DNA from: a virus
Direction: 5' to 3' (one strand)
DNA: 41,129 nucleotides
Virus record (IMG/VR): IMGVR_UViG_3300033153_005126
Span: 1 to 41,129 of that record
In this document: in pieces, positions 14,343-23,626 of the stretch
Layout of the letters: each line of letters begins with the position of its first letter
Position numbering within the stretch: the first letter of the stretch is position 1
Made by a program: the position numbers and the translations under genes
The notes under the pieces: generated by a model
Databases searched by the model: none
Seen by the model: the letters and a program-made list of their open reading frames with translations, nothing else
Told to the model about the DNA's origin: nothing

Positions 14343-15605
14343 ATGTCAGCTACCCCAGTATTTACCGAACTCCAAGTACAATCTTGGAGAAAAAAGATGG
14401 TGAAAGAAGTGATTGTAAACTCACTTTGGCAATCATTAAGTAATAGAGTTGCGGTCACAGACCCAATTCCAAATGCAAGTCAGAAAAAAATACCTGATTC
14501 TGTGGTTCAATGGGTTTCCGACTCATTTAAGCCGGGAGTCTTGAAGACTACAATTCCATTTTTGCAAAAGTTGCAAGATATGGGTCAAGGTGGTCATGAA
14601 AAAGTTGAAGGTAATGAAGAAACGCCACTTATGCGTTACAAAATTATCAACTACAACTTACAGAGAAAAGGTACCGCTGTTGTGGATATGTCTGTTGAAG
14701 GTGATTTAACAGAAGCATACGCAATCGCATCACAAAAAGTTCAGTTACTTACAGATTACTTTAAAGAGTTAAATGATTATAACTCTCAAAGAGCACTCTT
14801 ACAAGGCGCTGATGAATACTTAACAGAGTCAAGATACTGGACTGGTCAAACATTGACTTCTGCTCCTGTATCGGTTGCTCATCATCCAAATTGGCTTGTT
14901 CAAGGCACAAGTGGACCTGTAACTTATAACGCTACAGACCTTACTTACGCTGGAAGCATCCAAACTGCAATGGACGCGCTTACAACCGCGAACACATTTT
15001 CTTTAACATCTCTTGAATCTATGATTTATCAAGCTGATGCAAGTAATGGCGTTCCTTTACAGAAGCTTGGCTGGAAATCAGGAAACGACTCAGTTAACTA
15101 TGTTGCTGCTCTTTCTGAACAACAAGCAAAGCAACTTACAAGTGCAACTGGTTCTGGAACATGGCGTGAGCTTATGGCTGAAGCTGGTAAGCGTGGCGTT
15201 GATAACCGTGCAATCTCTGGTGTAATCGGGACATATCGTAGAACTTTGGTTCTTGCTGATTCTCGTGCTCCAATTTGGGATACATCGGCGACTCCATCAT
15301 CTAACGCAGACCGTATTCAATACCATAAAATCACAGATGGTCGTACACCAGCAGCTAAAACAGGCGCCGGAGTTGGAACATGTGAAATGGGAAGAATGCT
15401 TGGTAAAGGCGCACTTGGTGCAGCAATGATCAAACAACTCGACTTCGTTGAAAAAGATTTCGATTATGGATTCTCTCAAGGACTTGCGGCTTCACAGTCA
15501 TGCGGTTACGAAAGAATGGACATGACCAATACTTCCATTTCAACTAAACCTCTTAACCAAAGTTCATTTGTATATGCTACTGGCACACCAGCCGTAACAG
15601 TATAA
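14343..15605 (+). CDS. Major capsid protein, N4-gp56 / DUF4043 type
   Basis: 420 residues. N-terminal VQSWRKKMVKEVIVNSLW, then the KKIPDS region and HEKVEGNEETPLMRY near 80-95, which matches the conserved GNEE region of the N4-gp56/DUF4043 capsid family; HK97-like fold expected. GGAGAATAGCTA precedes ATG 14343. The downstream 106-residue protein is the usual place for a decoration or head-completion protein. A phage GroES-like gene upstream may assist its folding. Confidence 0.85.
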   Translation: MSATPVFTELQVQSWRKKMVKEVIVNSLWQSLSNRVAVTDPIPNASQKKIPDSVVQWVSDSFKPGVLKTTIPFLQKLQDMGQGGHEKVEGNEETPLMRYKIINYNLQRKGTAVVDMSVEGDLTEAYAIASQKVQLLTDYFKELNDYNSQRALLQGADEYLTESRYWTGQTLTSAPVSVAHHPNWLVQGTSGPVTYNATDLTYAGSIQTAMDALTTANTFSLTSLESMIYQADASNGVPLQKLGWKSGNDSVNYVAALSEQQAKQLTSATGSGTWRELMAEAGKRGVDNRAISGVIGTYRRTLVLADSRAPIWDTSATPSSNADRIQYHKITDGRTPAAKTGAGVGTCEMGRMLGKGALGAAMIKQLDFVEKDFDYGFSQGLAASQSCGYERMDMTNTSISTKPLNQSSFVYATGTPAVTV

Positions 15606-15631
15606 GAACGCAATAAAAGGAGAATGTCAAA

Positions 15632-15952
15632 ATGGCAGATACCAAAGAAAAATTATGTATTGCTAGTCTTGGTACAAGACAAGAAATCATAAAAGTAAAA
15701 GCTACCCTTGCTGTAACGCAGGGGGCAGATACAACAACAACTACGGCTGTAGTGTTTGACAAAGAATACGTCAATATTCCAGAAATAATTGGAGTTGTGT
15801 GTACTGATGTTGCCGCTTTAAAAGGCAATGTTGCAGCTACAGACATTACTAAAACAGGTATGAATGTAAAAATCTATCAAGTACTGGCGGCTGATGTTGT
15901 CACTGGCTCTTATGTGGTAGAAGTTTCACTCGTAGGCTGGAAAGTAAGCTAA
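15632..15952 (+). CDS. Small head protein, possible decoration protein
   Basis: 106 residues, beta-rich with Thr repeats (TTTTTAVV) and a conserved-looking PEIIGVVC strand. AAAGGAGAATG precedes ATG 15632. Its position right after the capsid gene suggests a capsid decoration or vertex protein. A strong terminator follows. Confidence 0.6.
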   Translation: MADTKEKLCIASLGTRQEIIKVKATLAVTQGADTTTTTAVVFDKEYVNIPEIIGVVCTDVAALKGNVAATDITKTGMNVKIYQVLAADVVTGSYVVEVSLVGWKVS

Positions 15953-15959
15953 ATCATAT

Positions 15960-15989
15960 AAAGGCTCTTTCGAATGGGAGAGCCTTTTT
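15960..15989 (+). terminator. Intrinsic terminator after the capsid gene pair
   Basis: AAAGGCTCT (15960-15968) pairs with AGAGCCTTT (15979-15987), 9 bp, loop of 10, followed by TT. The next gene's ribosome binding site begins immediately after, so partial read-through would set the ratio of capsid to tail products. Confidence 0.85.
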
Positions 15990-16000
15990 AAGGAGAAAAA

Positions 16001-16417
16001 GTGGAAAATAATTATTTTGTTTTACAATCTAATATTAAGCAGAAAAAAGATCAACATCCGTATGGAATACCGGGACTTTGTGACGTTCTAGGTAAAGAAA
16101 TGCCGATACTACAGCCGACTAATGCATCTATTAAAAAGGGGCAACTTGAGTGGATTATTCCAAATACTCAAATCAATCAGTCTCATATTGCAGATCATTA
16201 TAGTCATTTTAATTTTTTAGAGGCGGGAAAAGAGCTAAAAGCATCTCTTCCAGGTATACCAAAACCTCCCAAGGAGAAGAAGAAATCTCCAAAAGAAATT
16301 GCAGAGCTTAAAACTTCTATTGAAGAAAAGCTAACTGGGCTTGGGGTAGAAATTCCCAAAAACTCGACACTTAAAACTCTTGAATCTTTGTTAGAAAAGG
16401 AAGAGAGTAAAAGTTAA
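16001..16417 (+). CDS. Hypothetical protein with C-terminal LEM/SAP-like helices
   Basis: 138 residues from GTG 16001 (AAGGAGAAAAA upstream). N-terminal globular part with Pro-rich loops; a Lys/Pro linker (PPKEKKKSPKE near 90); then two short helices ending TLKTLESLLEKEE, which resembles HeH/LEM-type motifs often found at the end of small phage head proteins. Function unknown; likely virion or assembly related by position. Confidence 0.6.
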   Translation: MENNYFVLQSNIKQKKDQHPYGIPGLCDVLGKEMPILQPTNASIKKGQLEWIIPNTQINQSHIADHYSHFNFLEAGKELKASLPGIPKPPKEKKKSPKEIAELKTSIEEKLTGLGVEIPKNSTLKTLESLLEKEESKS

Positions 16418-16425
16418 GAGGCTGT

Positions 16426-17481
16426 ATGTCGGCTCCAATTACAACACTTGCGGATATCCTTACAATGGTTCACAACCAGTATGGTATCCGCTTTCAAGCA
16501 AACACTGAAGAGTTGGTGAGATACGCCAACATGATTCAGTATATTGTCTATAATCAAGACCTTTCTTGCTTTGTAGAGGATGAGCAAACATTTGTCTTAG
16601 GGCAAGATGTGTTTATGGACACAGATACATCATATATAGCCCCAACTGACTCAGACATCGGTAAAACAGTAGTGGGTAACACTGTTGGTTCTATTGGTAA
16701 ACTCATGAATTATCAAACTAAGAATCGAAGTAATAAATGGATAATTGAGCCTCCAGATGGTGGAACGGAGATAACTTTACCAGATGATGAGATTTTAACT
16801 CTTGCCGGAAGTACTGGAACGGGCGTTGTTTGTGATGGTCAACCCTTTAATGTGAGCACGGGACCTTATAGAATGCCAACGGCAGCAGCAGGGAACCCAC
16901 CATATAGAAAGCTAATTGGCGTTTCTACATTAACCGATGAAGAACGTTTTAGAGTTCCAAATAACTCTGGATATGATGGAATTGATGATTACGGCATTGC
17001 TTTAAATGAAACAGGCGGTCGTTACAAAAACACGCCTTATATACTGAATAAAGTCAATCAACACATGGAAATTACGCTTGTACTTACAACAGCGCCGCAA
17101 ATTATTCAAACAGAAGAGGCTTGCGGTCCGGGTGGAATTACTTTAAATACAAGTAGTTACAGATGGTCATACTATACAAACCCACCTCCAATTGAGAATA
17201 AAGCCGATGAAGACAATCTTGTTATTCCAGAAGAATACAGATATGAAGTATTTTTCAAAGGCATTTCAAGACTTGCAGACACAGGGACTTTTGGAGACAT
17301 GGGAAGCGTTAGAGACCTAATAGCTCCACTTTGTGAGAGATTTTGGGAAGATATGAGAACACAAGAGCAAGCCTATGGCAGAAGTTCAAGCTGGATTTCT
17401 CATGGAGATCAATGGACGGGTAACGCTTTTGATGAATATTACAACCAGACTCAATACAACAATTCACAATTTAGAGGGTAA
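16426..17481 (+). CDS. Head-tail connector / adaptor protein (probable)
   Basis: 351 residues. N-terminal helices (ADILTMVHNQYG, EELVRYANMIQY) and a beta-rich middle. The C-terminal region has VIPEEYRYEVFFKGISRLAD (near 270-290), resembling the end of P22-like or T7-like adaptor proteins, where the segment VPEEYR often precedes helices packed on the portal. Situated after the capsid genes and before the large nozzle-type protein, as in podoviruses. Family assignment tentative. Confidence 0.55.
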   Translation: MSAPITTLADILTMVHNQYGIRFQANTEELVRYANMIQYIVYNQDLSCFVEDEQTFVLGQDVFMDTDTSYIAPTDSDIGKTVVGNTVGSIGKLMNYQTKNRSNKWIIEPPDGGTEITLPDDEILTLAGSTGTGVVCDGQPFNVSTGPYRMPTAAAGNPPYRKLIGVSTLTDEERFRVPNNSGYDGIDDYGIALNETGGRYKNTPYILNKVNQHMEITLVLTTAPQIIQTEEACGPGGITLNTSSYRWSYYTNPPPIENKADEDNLVIPEEYRYEVFFKGISRLADTGTFGDMGSVRDLIAPLCERFWEDMRTQEQAYGRSSSWISHGDQWTGNAFDEYYNQTQYNNSQFRG

Positions 17482-19797
17482 ATGAAGCGAGCACAAGCCA
17501 GAACAAGCCCGATTGTAGAAACAGAACTTGAGATAAACTCCTTTTCTGGCATTAATACATTTGGACCCCATGCAGACCTTGGGATAGGCGAATTAAGAGA
17601 TTCAATTAATATGGATTTCTTTAGTGCTACGGCTAAAAATCAGTCTGGACTCAGTGGATATATTAAAACAAGAAGAGGCTCACGGGTTCTTATTGAAGAA
17701 CTTTGTCCCGATCTTGACATATTGAATTATGTTGTTTTTGATGGTGGAGACAACGAATATGTTGTTATTCAACAATTAAACGGCAGTAATTCAGAGTTTA
17801 GATTTGTAGAGCTTGTGAGTGATGCGAGTTACATTACAGTTAAATCTAAAGCTGGACTTGTTGACTTTTCAATAGCAACTACTGAAAAAGTAGATATGAT
17901 GGTTTCAAATCAGAAAATCTATTTATTTAGCACTCTTGGCAATTCAATTTTAGAATATGACTCAACAGATTTCACAAAGTTTCAACAACGCAAAATGGGT
18001 ATGCCAGCCCCTCAAATTGAAAGTATTGCAGGATTAGCACATGGAACGCCTGGTGATGGAATTAATGGTAAGCGAGTTTATGGCGTTGAACTTGTATACA
18101 AAAATACAGCAGTCACTCCAAATGTAGATATTATAGTATCTGGACCAAATAGAGCGGTTGTGGTCGCAAATCCATTATTTAAAGAGGGTCGTTTAGCGTA
18201 TGCCGAGGGAGCTGATTTTGAATACACTGTAAAAGTATCTACAACCCTTAACGATGGAACGGCAATAACTGCAGCAGCCAACAGTAATTGGACTCACGCA
18301 AGGCTTTACAGGTCAAAAGACGTTACAACGGCAACAAATGCAACTCCTGATTTACAGGGACCAGCCGAGATCATAGGGCGTGAAGACGAGCTTTTTCAAG
18401 TTCAAGAAATGACCAAGGCGGCTTTTTTAGCTACTGAGGCTGGTGGATTTTATTTCTTTGCTGCAGATAGTGTAGCTGATGATGATATGCCTTTCCCGCT
18501 CGACGTTGTTACAGGAAGTCGTTTAGATATGAGTGTAATTCCTGCAGCTGAGATTGGAACATTTCACAGAAATAGAATCTGGGTATCTGGGGCAATCGCG
18601 GTACCCGGTCCCGGTGGAGATGTTACACTTGACTCAATTGGCGGTAAGATATTTTTTACACCTGAGAGTGACACAAAATACTCAGAGTCAAGCCGTGCTT
18701 TAGACGCTATCGAGTCAGACCCGGGCGATGGTGAGAAAATGATCAAGCTTTTACCATTTCAAGAAGACTTACTTGGTATTAAAGAGGGCAAGACAGGGCG
18801 CGTTCAGTATGGCGACCCCAATAGTGGATGGATAACAGAGGATAGTGTAATCGGTATTTCAAACCGTGACTTTGCTCAATTTGTCCCAAATGTTGGAATT
18901 TGCGCTATTGTCAACGATCAACAAGATTTTAGAATTTACGGATTTGATCAGGCGTGGCATAGTGATTTTGCAGGGATGCAAATCTCAAGACCAATTAGAG
19001 ATATTATAAAGACTTTTACCCCAGAAGATATCGATTTCTTTTATATGAATGGTAAATTGTTCATAAATGGTGGCAAAGGACTCTTTTTAGATTTAGGCGT
19101 TGAGCAGAGAAGCGGTTGGGGAACTTATGTTTACCCATTAAATAGCTTATCTGAAGCGGCTTTTACCTATAATGAGGGTAGAAATGCGGTAATATTAAAC
19201 CGTAATCAAAAAGCGGTTCAAATTGAGGTAGACGATCTAAACACAGATTACAACGCTATTTCAAAAGAAGATGAAAAAATCGATTATTCATTTACAACCC
19301 ATAAGTTTCAAAATAACGGCGGTAGATCACTAATTGAACAAAGATGGCTTTCAATGGTTGCGGTTCTTGAAACTAAAATTACATGTCAACCATATGTAAA
19401 CGGTAAGCTCTGGCATAATACATTTGATATGTTGTTAGACCCGGTTGAATACCCTGATTCAGCACTTAAAGAGACTGAATATCAAGGGTATAGCGAAATT
19501 AAGCCAATAGCCAATTATCTTCATTATGTTGTAACCGGTAAGGCTCCGGCTACTATTTACTCAATAATGCTTAATTGCCTTATTCAAACAGGACAAGTTG
19601 CCGTTGGGTTTGACCCTTTTGGAGTACTTGAGGGAGCGCAAAAAGCACCTTCTTGGGCTGCAGTATTGACCTATAAAGATGCCTCCCATAGTGGGCGCGT
19701 GATAACTAATTTTAAAATAAATGACGCTAGTTCATCTAGCAGAACAACATCTAACTTTAGACAAGATAACGCTTTAGGTGTAGATAGGAGTAATTAA
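17482..19797 (+). CDS. Tail hub / nozzle-like stabilisation protein (probable)
   Basis: 771 residues starting one base after the previous stop. The opening FSGINTFGPHADLGIGEL...INMDF pattern, followed by a RRGSR turn, is typical of P22 gp10-like and podoviral nozzle proteins, which begin with a Gly-rich strand and an N-x-D/RxG turn. Strongly beta-rich throughout, as expected of a beta-propeller-like tail hub. Last 30 residues are Ser/Arg/Asp-rich. Would form the tail tube below the adaptor. Confidence 0.6.
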   Translation: MKRAQARTSPIVETELEINSFSGINTFGPHADLGIGELRDSINMDFFSATAKNQSGLSGYIKTRRGSRVLIEELCPDLDILNYVVFDGGDNEYVVIQQLNGSNSEFRFVELVSDASYITVKSKAGLVDFSIATTEKVDMMVSNQKIYLFSTLGNSILEYDSTDFTKFQQRKMGMPAPQIESIAGLAHGTPGDGINGKRVYGVELVYKNTAVTPNVDIIVSGPNRAVVVANPLFKEGRLAYAEGADFEYTVKVSTTLNDGTAITAAANSNWTHARLYRSKDVTTATNATPDLQGPAEIIGREDELFQVQEMTKAAFLATEAGGFYFFAADSVADDDMPFPLDVVTGSRLDMSVIPAAEIGTFHRNRIWVSGAIAVPGPGGDVTLDSIGGKIFFTPESDTKYSESSRALDAIESDPGDGEKMIKLLPFQEDLLGIKEGKTGRVQYGDPNSGWITEDSVIGISNRDFAQFVPNVGICAIVNDQQDFRIYGFDQAWHSDFAGMQISRPIRDIIKTFTPEDIDFFYMNGKLFINGGKGLFLDLGVEQRSGWGTYVYPLNSLSEAAFTYNEGRNAVILNRNQKAVQIEVDDLNTDYNAISKEDEKIDYSFTTHKFQNNGGRSLIEQRWLSMVAVLETKITCQPYVNGKLWHNTFDMLLDPVEYPDSALKETEYQGYSEIKPIANYLHYVVTGKAPATIYSIMLNCLIQTGQVAVGFDPFGVLEGAQKAPSWAAVLTYKDASHSGRVITNFKINDASSSSRTTSNFRQDNALGVDRSN

Positions 19798-21327
19798 ATG
19801 GACGCATTACAAAAACACTTATATGGCACTGATGATACCGCAATTATTGCGGCTATGGTTGCAAGAGAAATAGCCGTTAATGAGCAAAAAAAGCAATTAA
19901 TGTACAAGCACGAAGACGGGGTAACGGTTTCAAAAGTTCCTCTTGTGATGGAATCGGCAACGACTAAAGCCGAACTTGTAGCTCTTTGTAATGAATCTGG
20001 TATACTTCATATTTTGTATACTGGTCCAACTATCACAAATGCCGCCGTTGCAGCAATGCTTATAACAAACGATAAGTATATTTACACCCTTAATAACAAT
20101 GTTTTAGATTTCGAAGGATCTTCTTTTAACCCGATTTTCCCAACAGACGTTGGCGACTTAACAGGGACAACAGCTTTTTTATATTTCATGAATGATTGCA
20201 CAACAGCGTCAAGCTCAGTTTTTACAACTGGCGGCGTAAGCGGCAAAACTGGTGTTTATTTTAAAGGGATTACGAGCGATATTGGCGCCGCAAGTGCAGA
20301 CGCTCCAATGTATTACGAAAAAGCAACAGTAAATCAAACGTCAGCCACACAAAAGCTTTGGAGCGGCATTCAAGTAGGGCGTTGGAAAGGGCTTAATGAA
20401 ACTTTAGCAAACATAACGGCTGATGGCGATACTGTTAGCACAAGCCTTAGAGGGTTTTCAGTTGACATTCTCCCGCCCACCCTTGACGCTTCTGCCTCAA
20501 ATATTAGCAGATTAGTTGATGCAGATGGCGCTATATTACAAATTCTTGGGAATACTAGATCAACACTCTTTGCCAGCAAGGTAATAATACAACACCAAAT
20601 AGCGCCGTTTGGCGAGGTTGACGGGAGTGGATTAGTAACTTATCTATTGTCTGATGCGAACAGGAATTTAGCTTTTGGCGGAGCATCAATTCCGTCAGGG
20701 ATCGCTAACGATACATATTTAAGACAGCATTTTTACACAGGGAATAAGTCTGTAATATGCAATGATTCACCAGGTCTAGAAATAGTATACGAGGGAGTAA
20801 ATTGCTATGCTTCAGCGTGGAGCGGCGGCGTAACGGAGTGGAAAGCTATAGGTAATGGCTTTTGTGAACTGTCGAAGTATGATGTTGCAACCGGCATAAG
20901 AACAGAGATGAGCACAGACGCGAGCTTATCAATAAATGATGTTATTACATGGAATGAGACTAAGAAAGTTGATGAAAACGGAAACATAGCTTATAATGGC
21001 GCTACGATTCCCGATGATGTTAGTAAAACATTTAAACATATTTTCTATAGCGATGATGTTTGCGATATAATTAGTGGTGGCGTTGACGGGACAAGCTATA
21101 GGGCAAATGGAATATATTACAGGGAGTCTCCGGCTGAATTTGCTTTAACTGGCGATGCAAACGGATTTTTAGAATCCAGGTCTTTAATTGAGGTTTCCGA
21201 GAGGTCTAGTACAAATGCGACCCCTTTAGAGGGTGATGCAGCAACATTAATTACAGTATATGAGCGAGATCGCATAACCGGCAGCATAAATATTTTAAGT
21301 GGCGGAACTTACACGGCAACTCTTTAG
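19798..21327 (+). CDS. Large beta-rich tail protein, unknown
   Basis: 509 residues, abutting the previous gene. Helical N-terminal 35 residues, then long alternating strands, many Thr/Ser/Gly/Asp, ending in a beta-strand SGGTYTATL. That pattern is usual for tail knob, needle or fibre proteins with an N-terminal attachment helix. No enzyme motif seen. In-frame with the tail gene row, so virion role is likely. Confidence 0.55.
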   Translation: MDALQKHLYGTDDTAIIAAMVAREIAVNEQKKQLMYKHEDGVTVSKVPLVMESATTKAELVALCNESGILHILYTGPTITNAAVAAMLITNDKYIYTLNNNVLDFEGSSFNPIFPTDVGDLTGTTAFLYFMNDCTTASSSVFTTGGVSGKTGVYFKGITSDIGAASADAPMYYEKATVNQTSATQKLWSGIQVGRWKGLNETLANITADGDTVSTSLRGFSVDILPPTLDASASNISRLVDADGAILQILGNTRSTLFASKVIIQHQIAPFGEVDGSGLVTYLLSDANRNLAFGGASIPSGIANDTYLRQHFYTGNKSVICNDSPGLEIVYEGVNCYASAWSGGVTEWKAIGNGFCELSKYDVATGIRTEMSTDASLSINDVITWNETKKVDENGNIAYNGATIPDDVSKTFKHIFYSDDVCDIISGGVDGTSYRANGIYYRESPAEFALTGDANGFLESRSLIEVSERSSTNATPLEGDAATLITVYERDRITGSINILSGGTYTATL

Positions 21328-21335
21328 GGTAATTT

Positions 21336-21494
21336 ATGGCAAAGACGAACGATGAAATATTTGAACTTATCCAAGGCATGGGATTTAGAAGGGAAAAAGT
21401 GACTAACACTCAACTTTTTGAGCAAAACAAGGTTATTATAAATGAATTACGTTCTATTAAAAAGATAATGGAAAAAGGAAAGGCTTCAATATGA
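21336..21494 (+). CDS. Small helical protein, unknown
   Basis: 52 residues, AGGG 9 bases upstream, and an ATGA overlap with the next gene at 21491. Sequence is two charged helices (DEIFELIQGMGF, INELRSIKKIMEKG). No family recognised. Confidence 0.55.
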   Translation: MAKTNDEIFELIQGMGFRREKVTNTQLFEQNKVIINELRSIKKIMEKGKASI

Positions 21495-23170
21495 GCGCTT
21501 TAACATGGGGTAATATGCCTACGAAAAACTTTAAGGATGTTAAAAAAGATTTACCAACACAACTTGGCGCTTCAACAGGAGCGGCGGCTGGGGTTAATTC
21601 TGGAAGCGGACTCCAGAGCATTGCTGACAACGCTATTGGCGGCATGCTTGGTGGCGGTGGTGAAAAAGAAAAAGTAAATCTAAATATAAAGCCAGTCACA
21701 ACTCTCCCAGGCGGATTTGGTCAAGGCGGATTTGGTCCGGGTGGCAATATTATTAAGGGTTCAACTGGTCAAACTGGTGGTCCAACAAGCACAAGCACAA
21801 GCATACCTTCACAAAGCACTATATTGAATGATACAACGTCTGCAGGGCTTAGCGTAACCAATATACCAACACAGGCAAGCTTACAGCAGGGAGCGGTTGG
21901 CGGTGCGATAGATTCCATTGAACAATCTTTTACTCCAGCAGTCGGCAGCGCGATAGATTTTATTAAGGATGAGACCAGCGTTGCGCCAGTGAGTGCCCCA
22001 ACAATTCAAACATTGCCTACTCAATTTTCAACCGAAATAGAACAGGAACCGGCTAAATATGAGGCACCGACTTATCAAACAACTGAGCTTGGAGATGAGG
22101 CACTTGATAAGTTTTCAGAATATGCTTTGGCAGATGAAGACCCACAAGTTACAGCAGAGCGTAAAAGATTGGAGCGTAATTCTGTAATGCAAGCTCAACA
22201 AGCGAAGCGTCAAGCGCACGAAAACGCCATTAGAAACGGTTTTCAGCCAGGAACTCAGCAGTATGAGCAAATGATGCGTGACGCAGTTTCAGACGCTAGA
22301 ACGGCTAATACAACCCAGATGAACGCATTTAACGACTTTGCGAGAGCAAGACGATCAGACCAACAAGCGGAACTCGAAGGGCTTGCATCAGGCGAATTTT
22401 CAAGACTTGGGACTGAACAGCAAAGGGAACAAAGGGAGTTTGAAAACTTAGTCAAATTCTTACCATCAGACATAGCTCAACAAGCTTTGGCAGTTGGTCA
22501 AGCTCAAGGCGTTGATTTGAAATCATCGTTTACTAACATGTATAATTCAGACGGAACCTTAAAGCCTGAGTATCAAGATAAAACTCAGCCTGAGCTAATT
22601 AAGCAAGGTATTGAACAGGCAGTTGGTCAAATGACAACTAATCCAGATACCAATGAGGCATGGAAAGGAACCGAACAGCAAGATTATATCAATAAGTTCT
22701 ATAACGATAATTTCCAGAACATTCTATACCCTGCTCAAACTCAAAGTGAGCAAATCACTGAGGAAAAGGCGGCATCTGACAGAATTGGTAAATTCCTTAG
22801 CTCTGGCGATGCTTCAGAAATGGCAGATTCGGATTGGAGTACATTGACCACGACCCAACTAAAAGAAGCGAAAGACAACGGTTATATTATTGAAAACTCA
22901 AGTTTTGGCAATAAGGGCGATAATTGGGATTACATGGATAATATCGGGGTTGTCGAGGCAAGAGAAAGATGGCTAAAGCGAAACCCAATATCTAACCCAG
23001 AAAACAAAGGTAAGATAATTGAGAAAAACGGTAAGCTTTATGAGTTGACGGTACCGCTTGAGACTAGAAAAACAGGCGATAACCATAAACTTTATGTAAT
23101 GGGCAAAGATTTAGTAACAGGTGAAGAAGTAGTGCTATCTAATTCAAGTGAATTTGATGAGCCTTGGTAA
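21491..23170 (+). CDS. Probable internal virion / DNA ejection protein 1
   Basis: 559 residues. Gly/Ser/Thr-rich first 130 residues (GGMLGGGGE and many GGFG), then a Glu/Gln/Ala helical section (about 200-330, with QAQQAKRQAHENA) and a more mixed C-terminus. Long Ala/Gln-rich helices and low-complexity ends are usual in podoviral ejection proteins (P22 gp7/gp20/gp16 type). First of four consecutive genes of this style. Assigned by composition and order, not by a motif. Confidence 0.5.
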   Translation: MSALTWGNMPTKNFKDVKKDLPTQLGASTGAAAGVNSGSGLQSIADNAIGGMLGGGGEKEKVNLNIKPVTTLPGGFGQGGFGPGGNIIKGSTGQTGGPTSTSTSIPSQSTILNDTTSAGLSVTNIPTQASLQQGAVGGAIDSIEQSFTPAVGSAIDFIKDETSVAPVSAPTIQTLPTQFSTEIEQEPAKYEAPTYQTTELGDEALDKFSEYALADEDPQVTAERKRLERNSVMQAQQAKRQAHENAIRNGFQPGTQQYEQMMRDAVSDARTANTTQMNAFNDFARARRSDQQAELEGLASGEFSRLGTEQQREQREFENLVKFLPSDIAQQALAVGQAQGVDLKSSFTNMYNSDGTLKPEYQDKTQPELIKQGIEQAVGQMTTNPDTNEAWKGTEQQDYINKFYNDNFQNILYPAQTQSEQITEEKAASDRIGKFLSSGDASEMADSDWSTLTTTQLKEAKDNGYIIENSSFGNKGDNWDYMDNIGVVEARERWLKRNPISNPENKGKIIEKNGKLYELTVPLETRKTGDNHKLYVMGKDLVTGEEVVLSNSSEFDEPW

Positions 23171-23185
23171 TTAAAGGAGAAAAAA

Positions 23186-23626
23186 ATGGAATATAATCCA
23201 AATCTATACAATGAAGGTGTTTTTGCAACACAAGGGTATAACCCTAATCAAGCAATATCTGGCGATTTTTCAAGTGCTTACCAAACGCCATCATTTGCTC
23301 CGCAAGCAACAGGAGGAGCGCCAGCACCAGAGGCGCCAGGAGGACCAGGAATGGACTACATGGGCATGGCTGGTACAGCGGCTCAAGTTGGTGGAATGGC
23401 TCTAGATGCCTACGGTAAATATCAAGACCGTGAAGAGGCAAAAGCTCGTTATAATGACGCTATGGACGAATATAAAAGGCAGCAACGGGTTGAAGAAAAA
23501 GACCGTTTAAGAGAAGGGCAACGTCAACAACGCCAAGAAAACTATTTTGGAGCCGATTATTCACAAAACCTTGAAGATAGATTTGCAGGGTCTTATGGTG
23601 GATATAGACAGCCAGGGGGAAGATAA
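23186..23626 (+). CDS. Small Gly/Ala-rich virion protein, probable ejection component
   Basis: 146 residues; AAAGGAGAAAAA precedes ATG 23186. Pro/Gly/Ala-rich N-terminal half (GGAPAPEAPGGPGMDYMGMA), with a short weakly hydrophobic AGTAAQVGGMALDAYG helix, then an Arg/Gln/Glu-rich helix (EYKRQQRVEEKDRLREGQ). Possibly a membrane-interacting ejection protein. Tail ends in a Gly/Arg-rich stretch. Confidence 0.5.
   Translation: MEYNPNLYNEGVFATQGYNPNQAISGDFSSAYQTPSFAPQATGGAPAPEAPGGPGMDYMGMAGTAAQVGGMALDAYGKYQDREEAKARYNDAMDEYKRQQRVEEKDRLREGQRQQRQENYFGADYSQNLEDRFAGSYGGYRQPGGR

Noticed and set aside
21600-21800. Gly-rich repeats as a tandem DNA repeat array
   Set aside because: The repetition is in glycine and serine codons without a regular DNA unit; it is low-complexity protein sequence.
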